Source: Luzula sylvatica
Taxonomy: Eukaryota; Streptophyta; Magnoliopsida; Poales; Juncaceae
Length of the DNA: 64,000 nt
Assembly (NCBI GenBank): GCA_946800325.1
Contig: OX326960.1
Coordinates: forward strand, 23,055,150 to 23,119,149
Reading direction: 5' to 3'
Positions 29,299 through 40,669 of the stretch are shown here, in pieces; the stretch's first letter is position 1; every line of letters starts with the position of its first letter. The notes under the pieces are model-generated. The model saw only the letters and a program-made list of their open reading frames with translations. It searched no databases and was not told where the DNA came from. The position numbers were made by a program, and so were the translations under genes.

Positions 29299-32200
29299 AC
29301 CAAATTGTACAAACACTAAGAAAGTTTTTCTATGCGATTCATAGCAAGCTTTTTTCGTTTTGAAGAGTTCAAATAACTTGTTTTTAGATCGTTTGTATCA
29401 TATCTTTCACTACGTAACTTTTCACCAAATTTTACAAACAATAAGAAAGATTGTTTTTCGATTCAAACCAATCTTATAACTCTCCGAGCAGCACAAATAA
29501 CTTGTTTTTGAGATGGTTCGGACCGAATCTTTTACGACGTAATTTTGCACCAAATTGTGCAAACACTTAGAAAGTTTTCAATTCGATTCATAGCAATCTT
29601 TTCACGTTTTGAGGAGTTAAAATGACGTGTTTTTAGATCGTTTGTATCGTATCTTTCACTACGTAACTCTTCACCAAATCTTACACACACTAAGAAAGTT
29701 TGTTTTTCGATGCATAACAATCTTTTAACTCTCTGAGGTGCCCAAATAACATGTTTTTAAGATGGTTTGGATCGAATATTTTACTACGTAACTTTTCACC
29801 AAATTGTACAAACACTAACAAAGTTTTCAATTCGATTCATAGCAATCTTTTTACGTTTTGAGGAGATCAAATAACGTGTTTTTAGATCCTTTGTATCGTA
29901 TCTTTCACTCCGAAACTTTTCACCCAATTTTACAAACACAAAGAATGTTTGTTTTTCGATTCATAACAATCTTATAATTCTCTGTGGAGCCCACATAACT
30001 TGTTTTTGAGATGGTTTGGATTGAATCTTTTACTACGCAATTTTGCACCAAATTGTACAAACACTACGAAAGTTTTCTATTCGTTCCATAGCAATCTTTT
30101 TACGTTTTGAGGAGTTCAAATAAATCATTTTAGATCATTTGTATCGTATCTTTTACTGCATAACTTCTCACCAAATTTTACAAACACTAAGAAAGTTTGT
30201 TTTTCGATTCATAACAATCTTTTAATTCTCTGAGGAGCCCAAATAACGTGTATTTAAGATGGTTTGGATCGAATCTTTTACTACGCAATTTTGCACCAAA
30301 TTGTACAAACACTATGAAAATTTTCTATTCGTTCCATAGCAATCTTTTTACGTTTTGAGGAGTTCAAATAAATCGTTTTTAGATCATTTGTATCGTACCT
30401 TTAAATGCATAACTTCTCACCAAATTTTACAAACTCTAAGAAAGTTTGTTTTTCGATTCATAACAATCTTTTAACTCTCTGAAGAGCCCAAATAACGTGT
30501 TTTTAAGATGGTTTGGATCGAATATTTTACTACGTAACTTTTCACCAAATTGTACAAACACTAAGAATGTTTTCAATTCGATTCATAGCAATCTTTTTAC
30601 ATTTTGAGGAGTTCAAATAACGTGTTTTTAGATCATTTGTGTCGTATCTTTCACTACGTAACTTTTAACCAAATTTTACAAACACTAAGAAACTTTGTTT
30701 TTCTATTCATAACAATCTTATAACTCTTTGAGGAGCCCAAATAACTTGTTTTTGAGATGGTTTGGATTGAATCTTTTACTATGCAATTTTGCACCAAAAT
30801 TGCACAAACACTAAGAAAGTTTTCTATTCGATTCGTTGCAATCTTTTTACATTTTGAGAAGCTCAAATAACTTGTTTTTAGATCATTTCTATCGTATTTT
30901 TTACAACATAACTTCTCACCGAATTTTACAAACACTAAGAAAGTTTGTTTTTCGATTCATACGATTATTTTAACGCTATGAGGAGTCTAAATGACGTGTT
31001 TTCAGATGGTTTGGATCGAATGTTTTTCTACGTAACTTTTCACCAAATTGTACAAACACTAAGAAAGTTTTTCTATTCGATTCATAGCAATCTGTTTACG
31101 TTTTGAAGAGTTCAAATAACTTGTTTTTAGATCGTTTGTATCATATCTTTCACTACGTAACTTTTCACCAAATTTTACAAACACTAAGAAAGATTGTTTT
31201 TTGATTCAGAACAACCTTATAACTCTCCAAGGAGCCCACATAACTTGTTTTTGAGATGGTTCGGATCGAATATTTTACGACGTAATTTTGCACCAAATTG
31301 TACAAACACTTAGAAAGTTTTCAATTCGATTCATAGCAATCTTTTCACATTTTGAGGAGTTAAAATAACGTGTTTTTAGATCGTTTGTATCGTATCTTTC
31401 ACTACGTAACTTTTCACCAAATCTTACACACACTAAGAAAGTTTGTTTTTCGATGCATAACAATCTTTTAACTCTCTGAGGAGCCCAAATAATGTGTTTT
31501 GAGATGGTTTGGATTGAATGTTTTGCTACGCAACTTTTCACCAAATTGTATACCACTAAGAAAGTTTTATATTCGATTCATAGCAATATTTTTACGTTTT
31601 GAGGAGTTCAAATAAATCGTTGATCTCATTTGTATCGTATCTTTTACTGCATAACTTCTCACCAAATTTTACAAACTCTAAGAAAGTTTGTTTTTCGATT
31701 CATAACATTCTTTTAACTCTCTGAGGAGCCCAAATAACGTGTTTTTAAGATGGTTTGGATTGAATCTTTTACTACGCAATTTTGCACCAAATTGTACGAA
31801 CACTATGAAAATTTTCTATTCGTTCCATAGCAATCTTTTTACGTTTTGAGGAGTTCAAATAAATCGTTTTTAGATCATTTGTATCGTATCTTTTACTGCA
31901 TAATTACTCACCAAATTTTACAAACTCTAAGAAAGTTTGTTTTTCGATTCATAACAATCTTTTAACTCTCCGAGGAGCCCAAATAACGTGTTTTTAAGAT
32001 GGTTTGGATCGAATATTTTACTACGTAACTATTCACCAAATTGTACAAACACTAAGAAAGTTTTCAATTCGATTCATAGCAATCTTTTTACGTTTTGAGG
32101 AGGTCCAATAACGTGTTTTTAGATCCTTTGTATCGTATCTTTCACTATGAAACTTTTCACCCAATTTTACAAACACTAAGAATGTTTGTTTTTCGATTCG

Positions 32201-32902
32201 TGCCATTCTTTTAACGTTATGGGGAGTCCAAATAACGTATTTTGAGATGGTTTGGATCGATTGTTTTACTACGTAACTTTTCACCAAATTGTACAAACAC
32301 TAAGAAAGTTTTCAATTCGATTCATAGCAATCTTTTTACGTTTTGAGGCGTTCGAATAACGTGTTTTAAGATCCTTTGTATCGTATCTTTCACTACGTAA
32401 CTTTTCACCAAATTTTACAAACACTAAGAAAGTTTGTTTTTCTATTCATAACAATCTTATAACTCTCTGAGGAGCCCAAATTACGTGGTTTGAGATTGTT
32501 TGGATCGAATGTCTTACTACGTATCTTTTCACCAAATTGTACAAACACTAAGAAAGTTTTTTTATATGCGATTCATAGCAATCTTTTTTCGTTTTGAAGA
32601 GTTCAAATAACTTGTCTTTAGATCGTTTGTATCATATCTTTCACTACGTAACTTTTCACCAAATTTTACAAACAATAAGAAAGATTGTTTTTCGATTCAA
32701 ACCAATCTTATAACTCTCCGAGCAGCACAAATAACTTGTTTTTGAGATGGTTCGGACCGAATCTTTTACGACGTAATTTTGCACCAAATTGTGCAAACAC
32801 TTAGAAAGTTTTCAATTCGATTCATAGCAATCTTTTCACGTTTTGAGGAGTTAAAATGACGTGTTTTTAGATCGTTTGTATCGTATCTTTCACTACGTAA
32901 CT

Positions 32903-35900
32903 CTTGACCAAATCTTACACACACTAAGAAAGTTTGTTTTTCGATGCATAACAATCTTTTAACTCTCTGAGGTGCCCAAATAACATGTTTTTAAGATGGT
33001 TTGGATCGAATATTTTACTACGTAACTTTTCACCAAATTGTACAAACACTAACAAAGTTTTCAATTCGATTCATAGCAATCTTTTTACGTTTTGAGGAGA
33101 TCAAATAACGTGTTTTTAGATCCTTTGTATCGTATCTTTCACTACGAAACTTTTCACCCAATTTTACAAACACTAAGAATGTTTGTTTTTCGATTCATAA
33201 CAATCTTATAATTCTCTGTGGAGCCCACATAACTTGTTTTTGAGATGGTTTGGATTCAATCTTTTACTACGCAATTTTGCACCAAATTGTACAAACACTA
33301 CGAAAGTTTTCTATTCGTTCCATAGCAATCTTTTTACGTTTTGAGGAGTTCAAATAAATTGTTTTTAGATCATTTGTATCGTATCTTTTACTGCATAACT
33401 TCTCACCAAATTTTACAAACACTAAGAAAGTTTGTTTTTCGATTCATAACAATCTTTTAATTCTCTGAGGAGCCCAAATAACGTGTATTTAAGATGGTTT
33501 GGATCGAATCTTTTACTACGCAATTTTGCACCAAATTGTACAAACATTATGAAAATTTTCTATTCGTTCCATAGCAATCTTTTTACGTTTTGAGGAGTTC
33601 AAATAAATCGTTTTTAGATCATTTGTATCGTATCTTTAAATGCATAACTTCTCACCAAATTTTACAAACTCTAAGAAAGTTTGTTTTTCGATTCATAACA
33701 ATCTTTTAACTCTCTGAAGAGCCCAAATAACGTGTTTTTAAGATGGTTTGGATCGAATATTTTACTACGTAACTTTTCACCAAATTGTACAAACACTAAG
33801 AATGTTTTCAATTCGATTCATAGCAATCTTTTTACATTTTGAGGAGTTCAAATAACGTGTTTTTAGATCATTTGTGTCGTATCTTTCACTACGTAACTTT
33901 TCACCAAATTTTACAAACACTAAGAAAGTTTGTTTTTCTATTCATAACAATCTTATTACTCTCTGAGGAGCCCTAATAACGTGTTTTGATATGCTTGGAT
34001 CGAATGTTTTACTACTTAACTTTTCACCAAATTGTACAAACACTAAGAAAGTTTTCAATTCGATTCATAGCAATCTTTTTACGTCTTGAGGAGTTCAAAT
34101 AACGTGTTTTTAGATCCTTTGTATCGTATCTTTCACTACGTAACTTTTCACCCAATTTTACAAACACTAAGAAAGTTTGTTTTTCTATTCATAACAATCT
34201 TATAACTCTTTGAGAAGCCCAAATAACGTGTTTTGAGATGGTTTGGATCGAATGTTTTACTACGTATCTTTTCACCAAATTGTACAAACACTAAGAAAGT
34301 TTTCTATTCGATTCCTAGCAATCTTTTTACGTTTTGAGGAGTTAAAATGACGTGTTTTTACATCGTTTGTATCGTATCTTTCACTACGTAACTTTTCACC
34401 AAATCTTACACACACTAAGAAAGTTTGTTTTTAGATGCATAACAATCTTTTAACTCTCTGAGGAGCCCAAATAATGTGTTTTGATGTGGTTTGGATTGAA
34501 TGTTTTGGTACGCAACTTTTCACCAAATTGTACAAACACTAAGAAAGTTTTCTGTTAGATTCGTAGCAATATTTTTACGTTTTGAGGAGTTCAAATAAAT
34601 CGTTTTTAGATCATTTGTATTGTATCTTTTACTGCATAACTTCTCACCAAATTTTACAAACTCTAAGAAAGTTTGTTTTTCGATTCATAACAATCTTTTA
34701 ACTCTCCGAGGAGCCCAAATAACATGTTTTTATGATGGTTTGGATCGAATATTTTACTACGTAACTTTCACTATGAAACTTTTCACCCAATTTTACAAAC
34801 ACTAAGAATGTTTGTTTCTCGATTCATACCATTCTTTTAACGTTATGGGGAGTCCAAATAACGTGTTTTGAGATGGTTTGGATCGATTGTTTTACTACGT
34901 AACTTTTCACCAAATTGTACTGACACTAAGAAAGTTTTCAATTCGATTTATGGCAATCTTTTTACGTTTTGAGGAGTTCGAATAACGTGTTTTTAGATCC
35001 TTTGTATCGTATCTTTCACTACGTAACTTTTCACTAAATTTTTCAAACACTAAGAAAGTTTGTTTTTCTATTCATAACAATCTTATAACTCCCTGAGGAG
35101 CCCAAATTACGTGGTTTGAGATGGTTTGGATCGAATGTCTTACTACGTATCTTTTCACCAAATTGTACAAACACTAAGAAAGTTTTCTCTTCGATTCATC
35201 ACAATCCTTTTACGTTTTGAGGAGTTAAAATGATGTGTTTTTAGATCGTTTGTATCGTATCTTTCACCACGTGACTTTTCACCAAATTTTACAAACACTA
35301 ACAAAGTTAGTTTTTCGATTCATAACAATCTTATAACTCTCTGAGGAGCCCAAATAACTTGTTTTTGAGATGGTTTGGATTGAATCTTTTACTATGCAAT
35401 TTTGCACCAAAATTGCACAAACACTAAGAAAGTTTTCTATTCGATTCGTTGCAATCTTTTTACATTTTGAGAAGCTCAAATAACTTGTTTTTAGATCATT
35501 TCTATCGTATTTTTTACAACATAACTTCTCACCGAATTTTACAAACACTAAGAAAGTTTGTTTTTCGATTCATACGATTATTTTAACGCTATGAGGAGTC
35601 TAAATGACGTGTTTTCAGATGGTTTGGATCGAATGTTTTTCTACGTAACTTTTCACCAAATTGTACAAACACTAAGAAAGTTTTTCTATTCGATTCATAG
35701 CAATCTGTTTACGTTTTGAAGAGTTCAAATAACTTGTTTTTAGATCGTTTGTATCATATCTTTCACTACGTAACTTTTCACCAAATTTTACAAACACTAA
35801 GAAAGATTGTTTTTCGATTCAGAACAACCTTATAACTCTCCAAGGAGCCCACATAACTTGTTTTTGAGATGGTTCGGATCGAATATTTTACGACGTAATT

Positions 35901-36909
35901 TTGCACCAAATTGTACAAACACTTAGAAAGTTTTCAATTCGATTCATAGCAATATTTTCACATTTTGAGGAGTTAAAATAACGTGTTTTTAGATCGTTTG
36001 TATCGTATCTTTCACTACGTAACTTTTCACCAAATCTTACACACACTAAGAAAGTTTGTTATTCGATGCATAACAATCTTTTAACTCTCTGAGGAGCCCA
36101 AATAATGTGTTTTGAGATGGTTTGGATTGAATGTTTTGCTACGCAACTTTTCACCAAATTGTATACCACTAAGAAAGTTTTATATTCGATTCATAGCAAT
36201 ATTTTTACGTTTTGAGGAGTTCAAATAAATCGTTGATCTCATTTGTATCGTATCTTTTACTGCATAACTTCTCACCAAATTTTACAAACTCTAAGAAAGT
36301 TTGTTTTTCGATTCATAACAATCTTTTAACTCTCTGAGGAACCCAAATAACTTGTTTTTAAGATGGTTTGGATTGAATCTTTTACTACGCAATTTTGCAC
36401 CAAATTGTACGAACACTATGAAAGTTTTCTATTCGTTCCATAGCAATCTTTTTACGTTTTGAGGAGTTCAAATAAATCATTTTTAGATCATTTGTATCGT
36501 ATCTTTTACTGCATAATTTCTCACCAAATTTTACAAACTCTAAGAAAGTTTGTTTTTCGATTCATAACAATCTTTTAACTCTCCGAGGAGCCCAAATAAC
36601 GTGTTTTTAAGATGGTTTGGATCGAATATTTTACTACGTAACTATTCACCAAATTGTACAAACACTAAGAAAGTTTTCAATTCGATTCATAGCAATCTTT
36701 TTACGTTTTGAGGAGGTCCAATAACTTGTTTTTAGATCCTTTGTATCGTATCTTTCACTATGAAACTTTTCACCCAATTTTACAAACACTAAGAATGTTT
36801 GTTTTTCGATTCGTACCATTCTTTTAACGTTATGGGGAGTCCAAATAACGTATTTTGAGATGGTTTGGATCGATTGTTTTACTACGTAACTTTTCACCAA
36901 ATTGTACAA
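32903..36909 (+). repeat. 4-kb block, copy 2 (partner 24061-28067)
   Basis: This partner of 24061-28067 lies at an offset of 8842 bp and differs by scattered single bases only, as far as I can see. It ends shortly before the array segment into which the retrotransposon inserted. Confidence 0.85.
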
Positions 36910-37681
36910 ACACTAACAAAGTTTTCAATTCGATTCATATCAATGTTTTTACGTTTTGAGGAGTTAAAATAACGTGTTTTTAGATCGTTTGTATCGTATC
37001 TTTCACTACGTAGCTTTTCACCAAATTTTACACATACTAAGAAAGTTTGTTTTTCGATTCATAACAATCTTTTAACTCTCCGAGGAGTCCAAATGACGTG
37101 TTTTGAGATGGTTTGGATCGAATGTTTTACTACGTAACTTTCCACGAAATTGTTCAAACACTAAGAAAGTTTTTCTATTCGATTCATTGCAATCTTTTTA
37201 CGTTTTGAAGAGTTCAAATAACTTGTTTTTAGATCGTTTGTATCGTATCTTTCACTACGTAACTTTTCACCAAATTTTACAAACACTAAGAAAATTTGTT
37301 TTTCGATTCATAACAATCTTATAACTCTCTGAGGAACCCTAATAACGTGTTTTGAGATGGTTTGGATCGAATGTTTTACTACGTAACCTTTCACCAAATT
37401 GTGCAAACACTGAGAAAGTTTTCAATTCGTTTCATAGCAATCTTTTTACGTATTGAGGAGTTCAAATAACGTGTTTTTAGATCATTTGTATCGTATATTT
37501 CACTACATAACTTTTCACCAAATTTTACAAACACTAAGAAAGTTTGTTTTTCGATTCATAACAATCTTATAATTCTCTGAGGAGCCCAAATAACTTATTT
37601 TTTAGATGCTTTGGATCGAAACTTGTACTACGTAATTTTGCACCAAATTGTAGAAACGCTAAGAAAGTTTTCAATTCGATT

Positions 37682-37686
37682 CATAG
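37682..37686. repeat. Target-site duplication, left (CATAG)
   Basis: CATAG directly precedes the left LTR and is repeated at 43530-43534 directly after the right LTR. Joining the flanks at one CATAG restores the ordinary satellite reading GATTCATAGCAATC, which matches the intact paralogue at 16547-16551. Confidence 0.97.
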
Positions 37687-38336
37687 TGATGAACGGGTTT
37701 TCGATCACTTTTAAATTGATGTATCGTTGTATGTGAAAACCAATTCAATCAACAAGTTTGGAATTTAATGTGTATAGTAGTAATATGCAAGTTCGTTCCA
37801 CGAGGAGTATATGCGTCAAAATATGATTAAACTTCAGATCTTTAAAATAATTATTTAGAAGTTTCCAAAATTAATGAAAATTTGTGTAGAGATAGTTCTG
37901 AATATTATCAAATTTATCCTAAAATTTCAAACAATTTGGACAACGGAATAAAAAGTTATTAACGAATTACAATCAGGTCTCTGAAAAACAGTCCCTGGAA
38001 AAAGCAGGTTTTTAGTTTAAATGACAATTTTCAAAGACTCATATCAATTCGAATATTTCATGAAATTCAACATTTCAAAAAGTTCCCGAAACTAGAAATC
38101 AAGATCTACGTAATGAAAGAAACAATTTTAACTTTCTAAGCAGAAACTTAATCTAAATAGGCAGAAACTTAATCGAAAAGAGAATTAAGGGCAGAAATGC
38201 AAGTGAAAGAGCAAAGATTCAATTCAAACAAGAAACATTCATTCACACAAACAAGCAAAGATTCACACTCTTTACACAAGTCCAATTCAGTTTATACTAC
38301 AAGAATTTCAAGAAAGGAAAGAAAACACCTAGAGAG

Positions 38337-38634
38337 ATGAAGAAAGCTTCGAGTCTCGTCGTAAATGTCTTCCTCGTTGGTTGAGATGCGTAGAAAGCTA
38401 GTCACCTCGCACAACGTGTTCCTTTTGTACCGATTCACTTGCCGATCGAAGAAAGCTCCAAACCGGTTACGTGAACTTGAGATTTGCAAGGAACCAATTG
38501 GAAGAAAGCTCCCAATCGATTAGAGTAAGCTCGACTCCTTGCTCGCGCGGATTCGGACGAAGAAAGCTCATATCCAAAATCTCACAACTCGATCTTCGTT
38601 GAAGTGTAGATCGATCCACCGAATGAAGAAAGCT
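38337..38634 (+). repeat. Six interspersed AGAAAGCT motifs within the LTR
   Basis: AGAAAGCT occurs near 38341, 38392, 38450, 38503, 38561 and 38626, usually as GAAGAAAGCT, with spacing of about 50-65 bp. Some copies are flanked by short inverted sequences, for example ATTGG before and CCCAAT after the copy at 38501-38510. The set is repeated in the other LTR at +4305 bp. It lies downstream of the TATA box, so it would be in the transcribed leader. Confidence 0.6.
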
Positions 38635-38796
38635 TCTACTCGTTGATCAATCCTGGGAATTATCGTTCGTATTTGCAATTCTTGTGTGTTCTTGAAAGTT
38701 CTTGGACTTGCTTAAGAGGGAGAGAGTTCGAGAGAGAGAGAGAGGGCAGAAAAATGGTGAAGAGAATGTAAAACTGCCCCAAGGGCCTTTGGGGTC

Positions 38797-38804
38797 TATT
38801 TATA
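38797..38804 (-). promoter_or_regulatory. TATA box of the 3' LTR
   Basis: This is the same TATAAATA as in the 5' LTR. Transcription from here would run leftwards out of the element after about 1.1 kb and across the satellite array. Confidence 0.55.
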
Positions 38805-39213
38805 GTGCATTAGGAGCCTTCCCATTGGTCTAGAGATTGTTGAGAGGATTGAGGGTAGTTTGGTAATTGTAGGTGAGGTAGGTGGGCTGAATGGTGGTTA
38901 AAGTGTGAGTGGTTTTCGTATAGAATTTGGTGTAGACTTTTGTGTGGTAGATTTCTTGCCTCCTTCTTCATACGTGTACCGAAATGGACAGTATAATATA
39001 TCGATTTTATCGGCGCGAGAAGAGGAAGACAACTACACTGTTGGAATGCCAAAAACCTTCGCCCAAAAACCTAAAATTATCAATAAAACACACTTAGTGA
39101 AGAAATATTCTTGCTATCTCAAATATGAACAATTATATATATAAAGTTGTGATTCAAAAGGGCTAAAATCCCCAAATTAGATATCAAAAAGGTGCTTTAT
39201 TTTCCTCTTATCA

Positions 39214-39230
39214 AATACCCCCACACTTAG
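39214..39230 (-). other. Polypurine tract of the retrotransposon
   Basis: The minus strand reads CTAAGTGTGGGGGTATT directly before the 3' LTR. This is where plus-strand DNA synthesis would be primed. The preceding GAGGACGACAAAAG is typical of the 3' end of Tat-type plant elements, by recollection of the family. Confidence 0.8.
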
Positions 39231-39669
39231 CTTTTGTCGTCCTCGACAAAATAAAACGTAATAAAATATATTTTAAGCACAAAAAATACAAGTTAGGTTT
39301 TGTTGAAATTGTAATCACACTATCTCATAAATTTGAATTTCACAAGAAATATTTATACTCTCTTAATCATATGTTATTTCAAGAGGAACAAAAATATCAA
39401 ACTTCTATAATGAGGATTTTGCCAATTTTTAAGATATTTATTAAGAAATGATTTTCACTCGAAAAAGATAGTTAAACACCACATAATGAACGTAACACCA
39501 CATAATTAAAGAGGAAAAATCTTTTAAAAGTATTAATAGAACCAATTTTTTCATTTTTGCAAAAGTTGACCTTAAATGTAAGTAATTCACTTTCATAACC
39601 GCTCGGTACGTAAGTACTTGGGTCCTCCTTAAATCCAACCAAATTTCCTTAAATTTTGCTCAAAAATAT

Positions 39670-39815
39670 TATTTTATATTTTTCTTTTTTTTTCTTTTTT
39701 TCTTTTCTTTTCTTTTTCTTTTGCTTTTTTCTATTTTGTTTTTCTTTTCTTTTTTTTCTTTTTTTTTTCTTTTTTTCTTTCTTTCTTTCTTTCTTTCTTT
39801 TTTCTTTCTTCTTTC
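39670..39815. repeat. Low-complexity T/C tract in the retroelement
   Basis: About 145 bp are almost purely T and C on the plus strand (CTTT and CTTTT units), so the element's sense strand is nearly pure purine. Its length is probably unstable by slippage. Its role, if any, is unknown. Confidence 0.85.
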
Positions 39816-40500
39816 ATTGAAATAGTTTTATATAAAATATTAATTCACAATGTTTCGAACCGATCATGAGTACGGTTCGCTCATGCCCGGCTTACTCCAT
39901 TGCGAATTCTTTTTGAAAAAATCGCGAGCGCAATAAAATTCCGTTTGGTTGGAACATAAGTCGCCATGAACGGTTAGGATCCTTAAGTGTAAGTTGTCAA
40001 ATTTTTAAACTAATGCAAAAACTACCAAAAATGGTTGAATAAAACTTTTTAGAATTTCTAAATTAAGAATGGGTTCTTATTCAAAAATGGTGTGCCACAT
40101 AAATCATAATAAAAATCATTTAAAATAAATACTTCTTTAAGCAAATCTTATTATAGACGGGATTGAATCCCAAATTAGTCTCATAAAAGACCGTTTATTG
40201 TTTTCTTTAATATTCATTTGAGAAAAAGAATATTCTTTAAGTGGATGGTGAAAATTCTTTTTAAGAAGATGTGTGATTGTTTAGACTTGATCGTGGAGAA
40301 AAACCGTTTCTTTAACAAGTATTTAAGTGCTTAAAAATCGAGGACGATCACGAAAAATTGATTTAAAATATGATATATACAATGGTGGTAGAATTTTTTA
40401 ATTTTTAAAATTTTTAAAATTTTCAATTTTCATAAAAGCAAAATAAAAGCATAAAAAAAAAAAAAATAAAAGCGAATATATACAAAGGAAATCCAAATAT

Positions 40501-40517
40501 TATCCCCCCACACTTAT
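40501..40517 (-). other. Second polypurine-like motif inside the element
   Basis: The minus strand reads AAATAAGTGTGGGGGGATA-like sequence, preceded by CGCTTGAGGACAAGCTTGG. This parallels the GAGGACGACAAAAGC plus AAGTGTGGGGG arrangement at the true 3' end 1.3 kb further on. It may be a central polypurine tract or the remnant of a duplicated 3' end. Confidence 0.5.
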
Positions 40518-40669
40518 TTCCAAGCTTGTCCTCAAGCGAAGAGATACGAAAAAAAATGTCGACTAAAATAGAAAAAAGATGGATAGATAAAACCTGAATT
40601 TTTTTTGGTGCGTGGGTTGCCTCCCAACTAGCGCCCTTTCTTTTACGTCTTTGAGCTAGACACCCAAAG

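Larger units (their letters stand above)
1..37686 (+). repeat. Satellite array, left block (about 124-bp monomers, 248-bp A/B dimers)
   Basis: The block is continuous head-to-tail tandem repeat. Successive CACCAAATT starts at 125, 249, 373 and 498 give a period of about 124 bp. Two monomer types alternate. Type A usually has CAAATTGTAC at its end boundary and carries GAGATGGTTTGGATCGAAT; type B carries AGATCGTTTGTATCGTATC. Both share the core TACAAACACTAAGAAAG, a TGAGGAG box, AATAACGTGTTTT and ACTACGTAAC. The repeating unit is therefore a dimer of about 248 bp, and this block holds roughly 300 monomers. I saw no inverted units. The block starts before the window. Short ORFs here, mostly on the minus strand, are repeat by-products: 124 and 248 are not multiples of 3, so no frame persists. 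I do not recognise the family. Its position (centromeric, subtelomeric or interstitial) cannot be decided from sequence alone. Confidence 0.97.
37687..39213 (-). repeat. 3' LTR of the retrotransposon
   Basis: This 1527-bp copy is nearly identical to 41992-43529. The differences seen are G for A at 37721, T for C at 38531, and a shorter interrupted GA tract near 38710-38742, which accounts for the 11-bp length difference. The purine-rich tract abuts its inner edge. Confidence 0.95.
39231..40669 (-). other. Non-coding internal region of the retroelement
   Basis: Between the ORF stop and the 3' polypurine tract there is no ORF that resembles pol and nothing that looks like a decayed reverse transcriptase or integrase. 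The region holds the T/C tract, a second polypurine-like motif, and at about 40614-40637 a TTGGGAGGCAACCC segment on the minus strand that I recall as common near the 3' end of Tat/Athila-type plant elements. Confidence 0.6.

Noticed and set aside
673..37324. Dozens of similar 60-115 aa ORFs in the left array (mostly minus strand, with a recurring FGEKLRSERYDTNDLKTRY pattern) as a protein family
   Set aside because: They follow the monomer sequence, begin and stop wherever frame shifts between monomers, and lack start context, introns or conserved length. Their similarity is the satellite's DNA similarity.
38292..39144. ORFs inside the LTR (38292-38489 minus, 38810-39052 minus, 38905-39144 plus) and their copies in the other LTR
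   Set aside because: They are short, have no domain, and lie in or beside the promoter and leader of the LTR; duplicates at +4305 to +4316 bp simply reflect LTR identity.
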